64,000 nucleotides of DNA from Leguminivora glycinivorella (taxonomy: Eukaryota > Arthropoda > Insecta > Lepidoptera > Tortricidae). The translations under genes were made by a program, and so were the position numbers. Each line of letters begins with the position of its first letter. The first letter of the stretch is position 1. Under the pieces are notes generated by a model that was not told the origin of the DNA, searched no databases, and worked only from the letters and a program-made list of their open reading frames with translations. Location of the stretch: NCBI RefSeq assembly GCF_023078275.1, contig NC_062992.1, positions 14,297,706-14,361,705 on the forward strand. The letters are read 5' to 3'. Positions 1-10,559 of the stretch are shown here, piece by piece.

Positions 1-35
1 AATTCAAAATTTAAATTTTGTAGTTAGGTTACCAA
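1..35 (-). repeat. Family B end fragment
   Basis: Matches the AACCTAACCACAAAAT end of family B (full copies at 38525, 48349, 63015), reverse orientation, cut by the window edge. Confidence 0.6.
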
Positions 36-128
36 TTGCGTTTTTGCGGGTACGACCCAAATGAATCCCCAGAAGTTGGTTAAATAAAAACCTTTGGCAC
101 GTTTTAATATGAAATGGTCGTTTGTTTA

Positions 129-655
129 AGGTTCCGTAGTCAACTAGGAACCCTTATAGTTTCGCCATGTCTGTCCGTCCGTCCGTCCGTCCGTGGATAA
201 TCTCAGTAACCGTTAGCACTAGAAAGCTGAAATTTGGTACCAATATGTATATCAATCACACCAACAAAGTGCAAAAATAAAAAAAAATGGAACAAAATGT
301 TTTATTAGGGTACCCCCCCCCTACATGTAAAGTGGGGGCTGATATTTTGTTTCATTCCAACCCCAACGTGTGATATATTGTTGGATAGGTATTTAAAAAT
401 GAATAAGGGTTTACTGAGATCGTTTTTTGATAATATTAATATTTCCGGAAATAATCGCTCCTAAAGGAAAAAAAAGTGCGTCCCCCCCCCTCTAACTTTT
501 GAACCATATGTTTAAAAAATATGAAAAAATCACAAAAGTAGAACTTGTAAAAAGTAGAGTTTTGAACTTGATAGGTTCAGTAGTTTTTGCGAAAAATACG
601 GAAAACTACGGAACCCTACACTGAGCGTGGCCCGACACGCTCTTGGTCGGTTTTT
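129..655 (+). repeat. Family A interspersed repeat, full copy
   Basis: Starts GGTTCCGTAGTCAACTAGGA and ends ACACGCTCTTGGTCGG. Contains a (TCCG)n run near 170-192 and C homopolymers. Other copies: 37824-38324, 38917-39485 (reverse), 46775-47320. The ends are partly inverted (GGGTTCCGTAGT / ACGGAACCCTA). No coding capacity. Class unknown. Confidence 0.8.
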
Positions 656-821
656 TAGTCCAATGTTTCGAGTGCGACAACGAGCAAAAAAGGGGATAGA
701 ACCAATAAATAACACATTTTACTTCCCCCTGCATATCCCAGTCCCCTATTCGTTTTCATTTCAACAGTGTTGTTTAGGTTAGTTTTGCATCGAGCGACAA
801 GGACAACTTTTAGTAAGTAAT

Positions 822-1010
822 AATAATTATCATACATACATACAATCACGCCTGTATAAAGTGTAAAGGGGTAGGCAGATCACATGAAACTACTAAAGCT
901 TCAGGGCCACTCTTGGCAAATAAGGGGTTAAAAGAAAACGAAATTGTGGCATTGCAGTGACAGGTTGCCAGCCTCTCGCCTACACCACAATTTAACCCGT
1001 CAATCATCCA
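822..1010. repeat. Family T repeat copy
   Basis: Shares GGGGTAGGCAGA, CATGAAACTACTAAAGCTTC and TTGCAGTGACAGGTTGCCAG with copies at 12635-12893, 33460-33610, 53270-53375 and 58875-59003. Confidence 0.65.
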
Positions 1011-1044
1011 TTTATTACAGTCCGGGTTTTAGACTGGATGGAGA

Positions 1045-1150
1045 TTGACTGAGTCCAACGCTAAGCACAAGAAGGCTTGTGTTGTGAGTACTCAGGAATA
1101 ACTCTCTACACAAAAAATGCCCTTACTGGGATTCGATCCGGACCGGGGAT
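1045..1150 (-). repeat. SINE family C, partial
   Basis: Reverse-orientation fragment with the 3' module (GATTGACTGAGTCCAACG) and the tRNA-like B box region (CCTTACTGGGATTCGATCCG). Most of the middle is deleted. Confidence 0.65.
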
Positions 1151-1165
1151 AATGGAAGGTCAGTA

Positions 1166-1325
1166 CAGGGTGGCTAGCCGAATGGCACAATCGCTCACGA
1201 AACGCTCACGAAACGAAGCGCTAGTAGATATCTATCTCTATCGCGCTTGCGTATTGGCGCGACAGAGCCAGCGGCGTATCGCTTTCGTTTGGCGTCGGAG
1301 AAATGCCATTCGGCTACGGGGCCTG
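1166..1325. mobile_element. MITE family E, complete
   Basis: Inverted ends GGCTAGCCGAATGGCA / TGCCATTCGGCTACGG with internal GCGCGACAGAGCCAGCGG. A nearly identical copy is at 51505-51665, an inverted one at 24520-24674, and shorter or diverged ones at 3950, 10255, 17404, 19265, 23120 and 58490. Confidence 0.8.
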
Positions 1326-1604
1326 ATATAGTTTGAAAAAAATTTCCTTCGTTATTTTTCCGGAAACGATTTGTTATGTTTTGTCCAGACACTGTCAGTA
1401 CGTCTCGTACTTACTGAGAATGATGAAAATGGCATGACATTAGACTTATATTGACCGGGATATAGACCGTGATTACCTTTTTGATTTTTGTCGAGCTCCC
1501 GATATTTCGACGCAGTTGCATGCATCATGATCACGGAAAACTGACGTAGGCGGGTGGATGTTAAAGTTGCATAGACAGCGCGCCAAAAAGGCAATCACGG
1601 TCTA

Positions 1605-1769
1605 CAGGATGTAACATTAATGCCGGTGATTCATTTAAGAGCATAACCGGTATCGAATAGCGTCGTAACCGCTTCCTTTTTTTAAAATAAACACCATGAA
1701 AATTAAAGGTACTATAGAAGGTAATGTATAAGCCGTAGGATTTATCTTCGGCAATTATGTTACATAGTG
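1605..1769 (+). mobile_element. MITE family Q (Tc1/mariner-type), inserted in R
   Basis: 165 bp, ends CAGGATGTAACATTAA / TTATGTTACATAGTG, flanked by TA. The empty site is seen in the R copy at 46454 (GGTCTATATCCCGG), proving a TA duplication. Second copy 26400-26568. Confidence 0.8.
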
Positions 1770-1785
1770 TATATCCCGGTCAATA

Positions 1786-2280
1786 TCTTATACTTTTAAA
1801 CGAGCAATTCTTGTATATTTATTTATTTATTTATTTATATATTTATTTACACTGACGATCTCGGAAACCGCTCTAACGATTTCGCTGAAATTTGTTATGT
1901 GGGGGTTTTTGGGGGTGAAAAATCGGTCTAACTTATCCTTAGGTCCCGGAAAACGCGAATTTTCGAGTTTTCATGCGTTTTTCTTCGCGCGCCATCTCGT
2001 GTGCAGTAGTTGTACTGTTAAGACAGAATTCTTTCGGTCGATGTAAGTACTATTTATTGCAAACACTAGATGGCGACACAGGTCAAGGCTAAAACGAATA
2101 GAAAAATACACTATTTGAGTTTTTGTGGCGAAATGCGTGCCATCTCGTGTGGAGTCGTTGTGTTGTTAAGGCTGAGAATTTTTTCGCTCGATGTAGGTAT
2201 TATTGATTTTTGAACTAGATGGCGACACATGTCAAGGATACGAAATTAACAGAACCGAGCGAAGCTCGGTCGCCCAGATA
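1786..2280 (+). repeat. Family S repeat inserted in R
   Basis: Begins TTTAAACGAGCAATTCTTGT, has an (ATTT)n run, two CGTGCCATCTCGTGTG-like modules and a terminal hairpin ACCGAGCGAAGCTCGGT before CGCCCAG. R resumes directly after it. The hairpin near the end resembles Helitron-like 3' ends, but the class is not settled. Confidence 0.55.
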
Positions 2281-2389
2281 TTAAGTCTAATGAAAATAAC
2301 CGTGAATCATTCAAAACTCTTAATGGCATGACATGTTCGTGCGTTTCCGTCAATATACGAAGGAAATTCATTTCGCACTACATCTGTAC

Positions 2390-2815
2390 CACATCTCGGA
2401 CACTGGCGATCAAATATATGAAAGAGGCGCGTTCCTAGCACACATTCTAAGCTCGTGTAGGTGAACGCGTACCATGCTTGTATGAGTGAGACATGATAGG
2501 TCGACTGTTCGCGTTTTTGACAGGCGGTAACTGTGAGGTATTCGAGCGGGGGTGGGCGGCGCTTTCGCGCGGGAGTGGCCATATTCATATTCATATTCAT
2601 ATTTATTCATATTGCACATATACATTACACGTCAGAAACATAAACATTCATTATAACTAAGTAATTCTTATTACTCTAAGAATTAAATTATAAAATTTAT
2701 AAATGTGTTCTATATAATTTAAATACATTATCGCGCTAAATATTACATTTCATGGAAATACATACTGCCATAGGAAATTTCATACTGTACGATAGTTACT
2801 CTCTATTAGACTGTG
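2390..2815 (+). mobile_element. MITE family F copy 1 with a 196-bp insertion
   Basis: Starts CACATCTCGGACACTGG and ends TTAGACTGTG. 7-bp TSD TCTGTAC at 2383-2389 and 2816-2822. About 196 bp of AT-rich sequence beginning with (ATTCAT)n interrupts it after GTGGCCATA near 2583. Confidence 0.8.
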
Positions 2816-2819
2816 TCTG

Positions 2820-2958
2820 TACCAGTGGCGGCTGGTGAAAATTTCTGCTAGGCAACACCAAAGCAAAAAGAAACCTACCTTAACATTAGGTATTTTACTA
2901 GTAATAAATGTTAGGCAAGCCGGTGGAAATTTGCTTTTATGGACCAGCCGCTACTGGT
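2820..2958. repeat. Small hairpin repeat
   Basis: Inverted ends ACCAGTGGCGGCTGGT / ACCAGCCGCTACTGGT around an AT-rich middle. MITE-like. Confidence 0.55.
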
Positions 2959-3344
2959 CTGCACGCACTATGCCATTCGTCTAAATAAGCATCGGCTGAA
3001 GTGTGCAAATAGGTCAAAGTAACAGGTACTTTATCCTACACACGGAAACAAGTGCCACTAACCCAGTCGTATTAAGGGCGAGCACAGGCATTACCGATAA
3101 GCCCCCCCCCCCCTCTCCAGCCACCTGTGTTACTGCCCCCCCTCCTGAACCTGTGTTACAGCCTCCCCCCCTCGCGTGAACGAGCGCGAGCGCCGGATGC
3201 GATAGCCGACGCTTCCGAACCGACGCGGGGCGCTAGTGGAATAAGGTACCTATGTATTTACCAACGTTGCTAACGGTGTCAGCTGTGTAGGTAGATAGGT
3301 ACTAGCAAAGACATATGTAACTCCGTATAGACAGCTACAGTCTA
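2959..3344. other. Unassigned, C-run rich
   Basis: Contains CCCC-rich runs (3103-3170) and a GC-rich patch (3175-3235). No ORF, splice pattern or in-window repeat recognised. Confidence 0.4.
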
Positions 3345-3580
3345 AGAAAAAAACGTACCTCAGGACCATATAGGAAAAGGTACGGAGGCCTAGATGGTGT
3401 TACACCTTTGGGGGACGCTCGGCTAGATGGCGCTAAAATTAATATTTGACATTTTAACACAAGACATTTGTCAAGCTAAGAATATGGGCCAAATTGTCAA
3501 AACAGGTTCAAAAGTTTTAAGCCTGTGTCGAGAGATGGCTATCTATGCACTGTGATTACACATTACTCGATCCTCTTTGG
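3345..3580 (+). repeat. Family Y repeat
   Basis: Shares GGTACGGAG, CTAGATGGCGCTAA and AATATGGGCCAAATTGTCAA with 26880-27150. Confidence 0.65.
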
Positions 3581-3644
3581 TTTTACCTATTTTAGGTAGG
3601 TACTCTAGGTAGAATAGGTACTAGTATATCAGTGTGCCAAATAA

Positions 3645-3945
3645 ATCTAAATAAATAAATATTATAGGACATTCTTACATAGATTGACTGAGTCCCACGT
3701 TAAGCTCAAGAAGGCCTGTGTTGTGGGTAGCTGGGTACTAAGACAACGATATACCTATATGTCGTATATATATCGTATATAATATATATTATGTATATGA
3801 CATATACATACTTATATAAATAGAAAACATCCATGACAGGAACAAATCTGTGCTCCTCACGCAAATAAATGCCCTTACCGGGATTCGAACGCGGGACCGC
3901 GGCTTAGCAGGCACGGTCACTACCGACTACGCCAGACCGGTCGCC
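3645..3945 (-). mobile_element. tRNA-derived SINE family C, complete
   Basis: Reverse copy. tRNA-like head with CCTTACCGGGATTCGAACGC (B box) next to AGACCGGTCG, body with ATAGAAAACATCCATGAC and ATATAT expansion, 3' end GTCCTATAATATTTATTTATT. Other copies: 36002-36332, 44150-44389, 51904-52165. Confidence 0.85.
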
Positions 3946-3949
3946 AATG

Positions 3950-4020
3950 CACAAACGCTCACGATAATATCTTTTTCGTAGCTTTTGTTTCGTGAGCGTT
4001 CGTGCCATTTGGCTACGCAC
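3950..4020. repeat. MITE E fragment
   Basis: GCTCACGATAATATC ... GTGCCATTTGGCTACG, half of family E, abutting the SINE at 3945. Confidence 0.55.
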
Positions 4021-4454
4021 GCAGGCCTACGTCACTCGCTCGCGGTCGCGCGTTAAGTACCTACACGCTAACCGTTCATTCGGATCAACAAGTGGCCAAG
4101 GGGCGCCACGCGCCCGCCTCTGTAGTCGCGTGGCATGTGTTTGTGTACCCATATTCTTCTGAGTTCTACGTAGTAACTTATATTAGTTAAATAAAGCATA
4201 GGTATTTCTCTTTTTGAGGGCAAGTGAAGGATTTGTACGTTAGTAACTTATTAATAATCTGTGACTACACCAACTGGTAAAGGCTTTCTTTGCTATTCGA
4301 AAACAAATAGCAAAATTCCATTTTATCCACAAGAGTGCAAATTCATTTCATACAAATTTTAACTTGTCTTAAGCTGGCTAGTAGATTTTTCCTTTTATAT
4401 ATTGATAATTTTGAATCATGAATATTGAATAAATTGATGGATTTTATTAAGTTT
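4021..4454. other. Unassigned intergenic sequence
   Basis: No repeat or coding pattern recognised. The open frame at 4002-4190 is short and has no supporting features. Confidence 0.35.
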
Positions 4455-4695
4455 CATGTTTTGTTTATGTCATTATTTTGTTTGAGTTGGTGTGGTGAAA
4501 AATGTTGTGTTTCACTCGGTGGCAAAGTTTATTTAACCTTCGTGTCTTGAAACCCTCGCAAGGCTCAAGATTCCACTTTTTGAACTACTCGCTACGCTCG
4601 CGGTCAATGTTGGAGTCTTTCGCTTGCTCGGGTATCAATATTGGCACGCGCGGTTAAACAACAACTTTGCCCCCTTGTATAACAAATAACTATTA
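4455..4695 (+). repeat. Family U repeat
   Basis: GTTTCACTCGGTGGCAAAGT ... AACAACTTTGCCCCCTTGTA. Related copies at 16000-16262 and 44573-44722 (reverse), and in the longer family V. Confidence 0.65.
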
Positions 4696-4710
4696 CTACT
4701 ACCGTATGGG

Positions 4711-4978
4711 CACACCTCGGACACTGGCGATCAAATATATGAATAAAAAAATAAATAAATAAAACGTTTATTCAGAACGTAAAGTTTAAACCTATTACAC
4801 ACAGTCTAAGCTCGTGTAGGTGAACGCGTACTATGCTTGTATGAGTGAAATATGACAGGTCGACTGTTCGCGTTTTTTGACAGGCGGTAACTGTGAGGTA
4901 ACCGAGAGGGGGTGGGCGGCACTTTCAGCGTGGAGCGGGAGTGGCCATACTGTACTATCTACTCTTTATTATACTGTG
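4711..4978 (+). mobile_element. MITE family F copy 2
   Basis: CACACCTCGGACACTGG ... TATACTGTG with perfect 7-bp TSD GTATGGG (4704-4710, 4979-4985). Internal A-rich substitution (about 4740-4800) replaces the usual AGAGGCGCGTTCC segment. Confidence 0.85.
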
Positions 4979-5117
4979 GTATGGGTAAAATAAAACCTCT
5001 TGTTCTATTTCATTATATTTATTCTACAGATCAGTGCACGCTGCCATACATCTGGTGTTGTGGAAGCAGAATCTCTCTTCACCAGTGAAATTATTATAGA
5101 ATACCTTTCCATATCGC

Positions 5118-5436
5118 CATAGATTAAATATAAACAGATCATACCATCCCATACATTAAAATGCGACTGCCTAAGAACGGGCATACACCACACCACACAG
5201 AGATGGCGCCACAAAAAAGATGTCTTGTAGTTTTCGATTATACTTGTAGATGGCGTTAAGTGTCACTTTTAACATAGATTTATGGCTCGAAAGTGACACT
5301 TAACGCCAAGCTACAAATAATCGATGGCAACAAGGAAGTTTTTGTTGCGCTATATGTGTGTGGTGTAGTGTATGCGCGTTCTTAGGCGGTTGCATTTTAA
5401 TGTATGGGATGGTATCTTCTTATATTTTAATCTATG
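5118..5436. mobile_element. Palindromic MITE family I copy 1
   Basis: Long inverted repeat: CATAGATTAAATATAA...ATCCCATACATTAAAATGCG against its complement at the right. 7-bp TSD ATATCGC (5111-5117, 5437-5443). Folds into a hairpin of about 150-bp arms. Copies 7491-7809 and 39638-39942. Confidence 0.85.
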
Positions 5437-5567
5437 ATATCGCATATACTGGGGCCAGAGGAACTGAACAAATTCAACTTACCACCTACGAGGAATAGGT
5501 ACTTTATTATGTTCCAAAATTGAGTTCTACTAGAATAGAAAAATGCATTGTTCTTCCCTCCTAGTAG

Positions 5568-5980
5568 CACAGAGGAATAAAAGTAAGGGAAGAGCTGTAA
5601 CTGTATACATCAGTAAATGCGGGTTATTTGTAGTGACATCTAGCGACAATCAAGCGTCAATCACGAGTCAAATATCGTAAATTATCAGTACCACTACTTG
5701 ATACTAGGTGTCAACAGTGTCTCGTCTGCCAAAAATTTAATATTAGAACAGTTTACGACTTATATTACAAGCAGAAGGAATTGAAAACAAAATACTGATT
5801 AATACTATAGTAATATTAGCTAAAAAATGGTGAGCATTAGACTCTTCGTTCGTCGCGACATCTATTGACAAGTACCAATACTGATAATTTACGCTATTTG
5901 GCGCGTGATTGTCGCTAGATGTCACTACAAATAACCCGAAGAGGAAGCTTATTCTTACCCTTTCCCTTACTTATTCCTCT
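5568..5980. mobile_element. Long-TIR MITE family H copy 1
   Basis: Arms AGAGGAATAAAAGTAAGGGA / TCCCTTACTTATTCCTCT and inner GTGACATCTAGCGACAATCA, inverted. Same family as 21810-22239 (8-bp TSD), 45237-46178 and 63779-64000. Confidence 0.75.
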
Positions 5981-6349
5981 AGAAGGAAATAGAATTGTCA
6001 TTGGATGCCCTTAGCGGGAAAGAAAAACCCCCTTTCCTTCTAGGTGACGTGATGCATGACACTTAGGTAAAAAAAATTTCAATTTTCGCGACAATGCCTT
6101 GTTTTATTTTGCAAGTTAGTCTTAGTACTAAGAGAGGTCCTGCTTCCAAAACAATGTTATATTCTCAAAAACTCAACATCATAGTATATAAGTACATAAT
6201 GTATAATATAAATATTCGATATATTTGTATAAATAAAGAGATGCCTATTATACATAATTATATAATATTATTCATTCTTTGTGATCGCGTTATAATTTGT
6301 AAAATGTTAAAAATTGGTGTTATAAAGGTAACTGTTTATTTGAAATTTA

Positions 6350-6507
6350 GGGTCCCCCCACATCTAGCGTCTCGCGAGCGTCGCGTCGGGCCAACTGTAT
6401 GGAAAAAGACGCCGCGTCGACGCGACGCGACGTCGACGCGGCGTCAGGCTTTGCCCATACAGTTGGCCCGACGCGACGCTCGCGAGACGCTAGATGTGGG
6501 AGGACCC
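6350..6507. mobile_element. 158-bp CpG-rich near-perfect hairpin
   Basis: 53-bp arms beginning GGGTCCCCCCACATCTAGCG, one mismatch between arms. The loop contains a second palindrome (GACGCCGCGTCGACG). Typical snapback MITE, extremely CpG-dense relative to flanks. Confidence 0.8.
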
Positions 6508-6547
6508 TTCTGAAGTAACGATACAAAATCTTATAATCAATATTATA

Positions 6548-7008
6548 CAAGGTGCTCGCGAGGAACCCATATAACTTTAACGGCATATTCTTGGTCACAT
6601 TTAAAGACTAAAATGGCATATAAACTTTTCTAGATTTCGTCTAGTTTCAGAGTTGTTGCCAATTAAAAAAAAAACATTTCCGTATTGTTACTCAGAAAAG
6701 GTCTTCTTAACGGCGCTGATGCGCAGTTGTGGAGCATAGTCTCACAGTAGTCATTGATAGATGTCAAAATGTGACAAGAAAAACTTCAAAAAATTTGGTT
6801 TTTAGAAAAATAAATTAAGGAACTCATTTTAATTGCCAACTTCATGGATAAAAATTACTTTATATGTGAAAATACGTCCAAAAAGGTAAAAAAAAAACAA
6901 AAAAAAATTTTTTTTGCGAAATTTTTTAAAATTCATATAAATTTTTTTCTTTCTTTTGGCCTCAGAAACGCGTGGTTCAAGTTATGCGGGTTCCTCGCGA
7001 GCACCTTG
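6548..7008. mobile_element. TA-target TIR element (Tc1/mariner-type MITE)
   Basis: Ends CAAGGTGCTCGCGAGGAACC and inverse, flanked by TA (6546-6547, 7009-7010). 461 bp, A-rich inside, no transposase. Confidence 0.75.
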
Positions 7009-7013
7009 TATAG

Positions 7014-7455
7014 AGGTCCAACATATAATTACAATTTACATTAGGTGGTAATTATAGAATTTATAATAAAACTTAAGACATGGTTAATTAATAGCAATTA
7101 TGGATGTTAATGTAACCTCAATTTTGTGTTTAATTTAAAGAGTCATTCATTTATTATCTTACAATTATTATAATTTATAGAAAGCTTTTAACGCTTTTTT
7201 CTCTATTTTATCTTATTGTTATACCTATTATTATCTTACCTAGATTAAGTTAATAGTTAAAACATTATTATTAAATATATTCATTTATTATCTTAATCGA
7301 TCGTTGGTTGAAGGTGCCGTGAGTATTATTTGATAATTATTATGAAGTTTATAATAAAGTGATTTATTAAGAATGTATGGTTGCGGTGTTTAAGCCCGGC
7401 AATGGAGACCGACTGTTATTAAATAAATACTTTAAAGATAAATATTATTTAAATG
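7014..7455. other. Unassigned AT-rich sequence
   Basis: Strongly AT-rich, no ORF or recognised repeat. Confidence 0.4.
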
Positions 7456-7459
7456 GCGT

Positions 7460-8021
7460 GGTCTATGGCTCATCTGGCTATCGGCGATAGCATAGATTAA
7501 ATATAAGATCATACCATCCCATATATTAAAATGCGACCGCTTAACGCGCATACACTACACCACACATAATTGGCGCCACAAAAAATGTCTTGTAGCATTC
7601 GATTATAATTGTAGATGTAGATGGCGTTAACTGTCACTTTTGACATTGATTTATGGCTCGAAAGTGACACTTAACGCCAATCTACAAATAATCGATGGCA
7701 ACAAGGCGTTTTTTGTGGCGCCATCTATGTGTGGTGTAGTGTATGCGCGTTCTTAGGCGGTCGCATTTTAATGTATGGGATGGTATGATCTTTTTATATT
7801 TAATCTATAGCGATAGAAATGAACAAAAGATAACTCACACGGTAAATAAAAGATATGCGATGATACCGCGAGCGAGTTTATAGGACTTATAATAGGTCAT
7901 TTCGTCACCGAGCCATAAACTATAAATAGCTCTGTCTCTTTTATTTACATAGGAGCGAATATCTTTTTCTCTTTTCTATCGCTTATATATCTACTCGCTT
8001 TAGGTGGGACCAGTGCCTTTA
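7460..8021. mobile_element. Palindromic family J copy, split by MITE I
   Basis: Right end AGGTGGGACCAGTGCCTTTA with inverted arms (AACAAAAGATAACTC / GAGCGAATATCTTTTTC). MITE I sits at 7491-7809. The outermost left end is lost. Confidence 0.6.
7491..7809. mobile_element. Palindromic MITE family I copy 2
   Basis: 319 bp with 7-bp TSD GCGATAG (7484-7490, 7810-7816). About 90% like copy 1 by eye. Inserted into family J. Confidence 0.85.
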
Positions 8022-8345
8022 TCAACCCCTCTATATGGGTTATAATCTTCAAGTCAATCTACCTAATCTACCTATATATAATGTATGTTTCGATTTGTGA
8101 AAGACACACACTTAATATAGCTTCAATTAATTTTAGTTTCGTTTATTATTGCCATTATAATATTTAGCGTCATTTACAGTCGCGTCTCCATCACCGGGAT
8201 ACTAATATTTATAATAAATATAGCTTTTTCTGATTAATATCGGGACATTCGTCCGTCGCTTACTTAAAATAGTGATACATTCATCGAACGTCGCTATTGG
8301 TTGGATAAAAACAAAATAATACCTACATTAAACGCGTACATTTTA
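8022..8345. other. Unassigned AT-rich sequence
   Basis: No feature recognised. Confidence 0.35.
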
Positions 8346-8347
8346 CT

Positions 8348-8411
8348 CATCACCATCATCGTCATCATCATCATCATCACCATCACCATCATCAACATCA
8401 TCATCATCATC
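8348..8411. repeat. (CAT)n microsatellite
   Basis: Imperfect CATCAT/CACCAT run. Confidence 0.9.
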
Positions 8412-8471
8412 AATGGCCTCTAACATAACATCTAGAATGACTTGTATTGAGGGTTTGTTTCGTCACTTTTA

Positions 8472-8650
8472 TCCATACTAATATTATAAATGGGAAAGTG
8501 TGTGTGTCTGTCTGTTTGTCCGTCTTTCACGGCAAAACGGAGCGACGAACTGACGTGATTTTTTAGGTGGAGATAGTTAAAGGGATGGAGAGTGAAATAG
8601 GTTACTTTTTGTCTCTTTCTAACGCAGGCGAAGCCGCGGGCAAAAGCTAG
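8472..8650 (+). mobile_element. Short Helitron-like element (Lep1 type), family D
   Basis: 179 bp, TCCATACTAATATTATAAAT ... AGCCGCGGGCAAAAGCTAG, sitting between A and T, no TSD. 5' TC, 3' CTAG preceded by a GC-rich near-hairpin are Helitron hallmarks. I identify it with the lepidopteran Lep1 group from memory. Copies: 24754-24932, 48830-49008 (both also 179 bp), 52944-53167, 59500-59648 (reverse), 59910-60268. Confidence 0.8.
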
Positions 8651-8698
8651 TCTTTTATAATTATACAGACAGAGCGCGAGCAAGAAAGAGATTTAAGA

Positions 8699-8812
8699 AT
8701 AGTGCGTGTTCACATTATCCGATCCGATATCGGGTTTAGACCCGATATCCCATATATTTAAGCCGCCATCTTTGATTTTTGCCTTTGAAATCCTTCCTAC
8801 GAACGCGCACTT
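8699..8812. repeat. MITE family K, partial
   Basis: CACATTATCCGATCCGATAT ... GCCGCCATCTTTGATTTTT. The right arm is incomplete. Confidence 0.7.
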
Positions 8813-8861
8813 AGGGTGGTGTATGCACAGGCATGGATAAATTTGCATATCAGGCCTCTGT

Positions 8862-9092
8862 CAGACCTCGGACACTGGCGATCAAATATATTGAAAGAGG
8901 CGCATTCCTAGCACACAGTCTTAGCTCGTGTAGGTGAACGCGTTCTATGCTTGTATGAGTGAAATATGACAGGTCGATTGTTCGTGTTTTTGACAGGCGG
9001 TAACTGTGAGGTAACCGAGAGGGGGTGGGCGGCACTTTCAGCGGGGAACGGGAGTGGCCATACTGTACGATAGTACTCTTTATTATACTGTG
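8862..9092 (+). mobile_element. MITE family F copy 3, intact length
   Basis: 231 bp. 7-bp flanks CCTCTGT / CCTCAGT (6 of 7). Represents the uninterrupted form of family F. Confidence 0.8.
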
Positions 9093-9106
9093 CCTCAGTA
9101 GTGTAG

Positions 9107-9175
9107 CTTAGGTGGTGAGAGAGATGGCTCCGGCAAAGCCATGGGTCGCAGGTTCGAGTACTGCCGGAGGTATGA
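9107..9175 (+). repeat. tRNA-like SINE head fragment
   Basis: TAGCTTAGGTGGTGAGAG (A-box like) and GGTTCGAGTACTGCC (B-box like). Acceptor arms do not pair, so not a functional tRNA. Confidence 0.5.
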
Positions 9176-9389
9176 ATAATTTAATTTTTCCTTTAATTTA
9201 AAAATATGTACTTAGGTATTTAGTAAGTTAAAATGTTTACACTACCCTTTTCCCCACCAATAGCGACGTTTATACACGTCTTATTTACATTCCTACAAGG
9301 CAGAGGATATCCCGAAATACACATGGTCCATAATTACGCCTAAATATAAGCTTTGGGGTTTTTTTCTAACTAACAGTGGCGGCGCATAA

Positions 9390-9505
9390 CATGTGGAAGT
9401 TTTCAAAGCTCGGCCACACATGCGCGATTTGAGAGCGTAGGCGGAGCATTCAGCGCGCATTCCGCTACGCTATCAAAACGCTTTATGTGTGGCGGAGGCT
9501 TTAAG
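9390..9505. repeat. Hairpin repeat
   Basis: Inverted halves around GTAGGCGGAGC / GCTACGC, with CCACACATGCGCG / TATGTGTGGCGG. Confidence 0.45.
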
Positions 9506-9529
9506 ATTAGCGTAGAGTATTGATCTGAC

Positions 9530-9627
9530 TGGTAAGTATGGTCGTGCGATAAATGATAAAACATCAGGCCGTCCCTATGCCAGATGTTTTATGATTTTAT
9601 CATTTATCGCGCGACCATACTTGCCTG
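9530..9627. repeat. Hairpin repeat
   Basis: GTAAGTATGGTCGTGCGATA and inverse; arms about 35 bp. Confidence 0.6.
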
Positions 9628-9799
9628 CCCATGGTTTGGATTATATGGGTGAAATGAAAAGGGCCGTTCTAACTTTGCATAGTGACTTTTGAGGTATTTC
9701 AGCGTGTAGCTCAAACATTTGCTCTTGGTAGAACCGCATTCGACGTTGTTGTTTACAAGTGCGACAAAGAGGGAAAATTTCCGAGCATGGTTCTTGGTA

Positions 9800-9933
9800 C
9801 AGTCAGCAGCAGAAGTTCCGTAGCGGGCAAGGTGTTCAAAATGAACTTGACACGATCTTATTTTTAAGGCAATAAGTGCGTGTTAGGATCATTGTGAACA
9901 CCTTGCCCGTTACGGAACTTCTGCTGCTGACTG
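9800..9933. mobile_element. 134-bp TA-target MITE
   Basis: Arms CAGTCAGCAGCAGAAGTTCC / inverse, about 45 bp, flanked by TA (9798-9799, 9934-9935). Tc1/mariner-type. Confidence 0.8.
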
Positions 9934-10254
9934 TAAGCCGTCCTCAATATACCAGTGGCGCCCTCTGCGCATTTTTGCCTAATATTTCCTATAAAACTTA
10001 GATTTTTTTGAATAATTTTGGCTCGAATATTTACGTGCCGCCACTGAACGACATAATACATTACTATAACAAAATTGCACTATTAATTTGAAAATAAAGG
10101 ATGAAACAGACAGAAATCAGTGAGCGCTGTCTGTTGCAGCCGTAAAGGCTTCGAGAAGCACATATTGACGTATAAATATAAAATTTAAACAATATAGTAC
10201 AAATATGTTGGCTGTCGTAATGTGCTTTTCAAAGTTTTGATTGAGTTTAGTGAT

Positions 10255-10398
10255 CAGGTGCCGTAGCCGAATGGCATTTCGACGACGCGAAACGAAAACG
10301 AAACGCCGCGAAAGGTAGTCTGGCTCTGTAAGAGCGATAGAGATATCTACAAGCGTTTTGTTTCGTGAGCGTTAGTGCCATTTGGCTACTTACCCAAC
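10255..10398. mobile_element. MITE family E copy
   Basis: GTAGCCGAATGGCATTTCG ... GTGCCATTTGGCTAC. Confidence 0.7.
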
Positions 10399-10411
10399 TA
10401 GACTAATCAGT

Positions 10412-10550
10412 TCGTTTTCACATTATCCTATCCGAGATTGGATGTAGGACCGATATCCCATATTTTTAAGCAGCCGCCATCTTTGATTTTTTCCTTTGAA
10501 ATCCTTCTTACATCCGATCCGATATCGGGTCGGATAATCTGAAAACGCAC
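10412..10550. mobile_element. Palindromic MITE family K
   Basis: TTTTCACATTATCCTATCCG ... CGGATAATCTGAAAACGCAC, inverted arms, central GCCGCCATCTTTGATTTTT. Other copies: 8699, 24700 (split), 25900, 41068 (split), 53621. Confidence 0.75.
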
Positions 10551-10559
10551 TTAGAAGAG

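Larger units (their letters stand above)
1441..2321 (+). mobile_element. Family R hairpin element with 13-bp TSD, carrying two insertions
   Basis: Flanked by direct repeats AATGGCATGACAT (1428-1440 and 2322-2334). Starts TAGACTTATATTGACCGGGA and ends AACCGTGAATCATTC...CTCTT. An uninterrupted copy at 46454-46632 is a near-perfect palindrome. Here it is split by the TA-target MITE Q (1605-1769) and by family S (about 1786-2280). Confidence 0.75.

Noticed and set aside
6094..6513. 139-codon plus-strand frame
   Set aside because: Runs into the CpG hairpin MITE; the first part is AT-rich low complexity with no motif.
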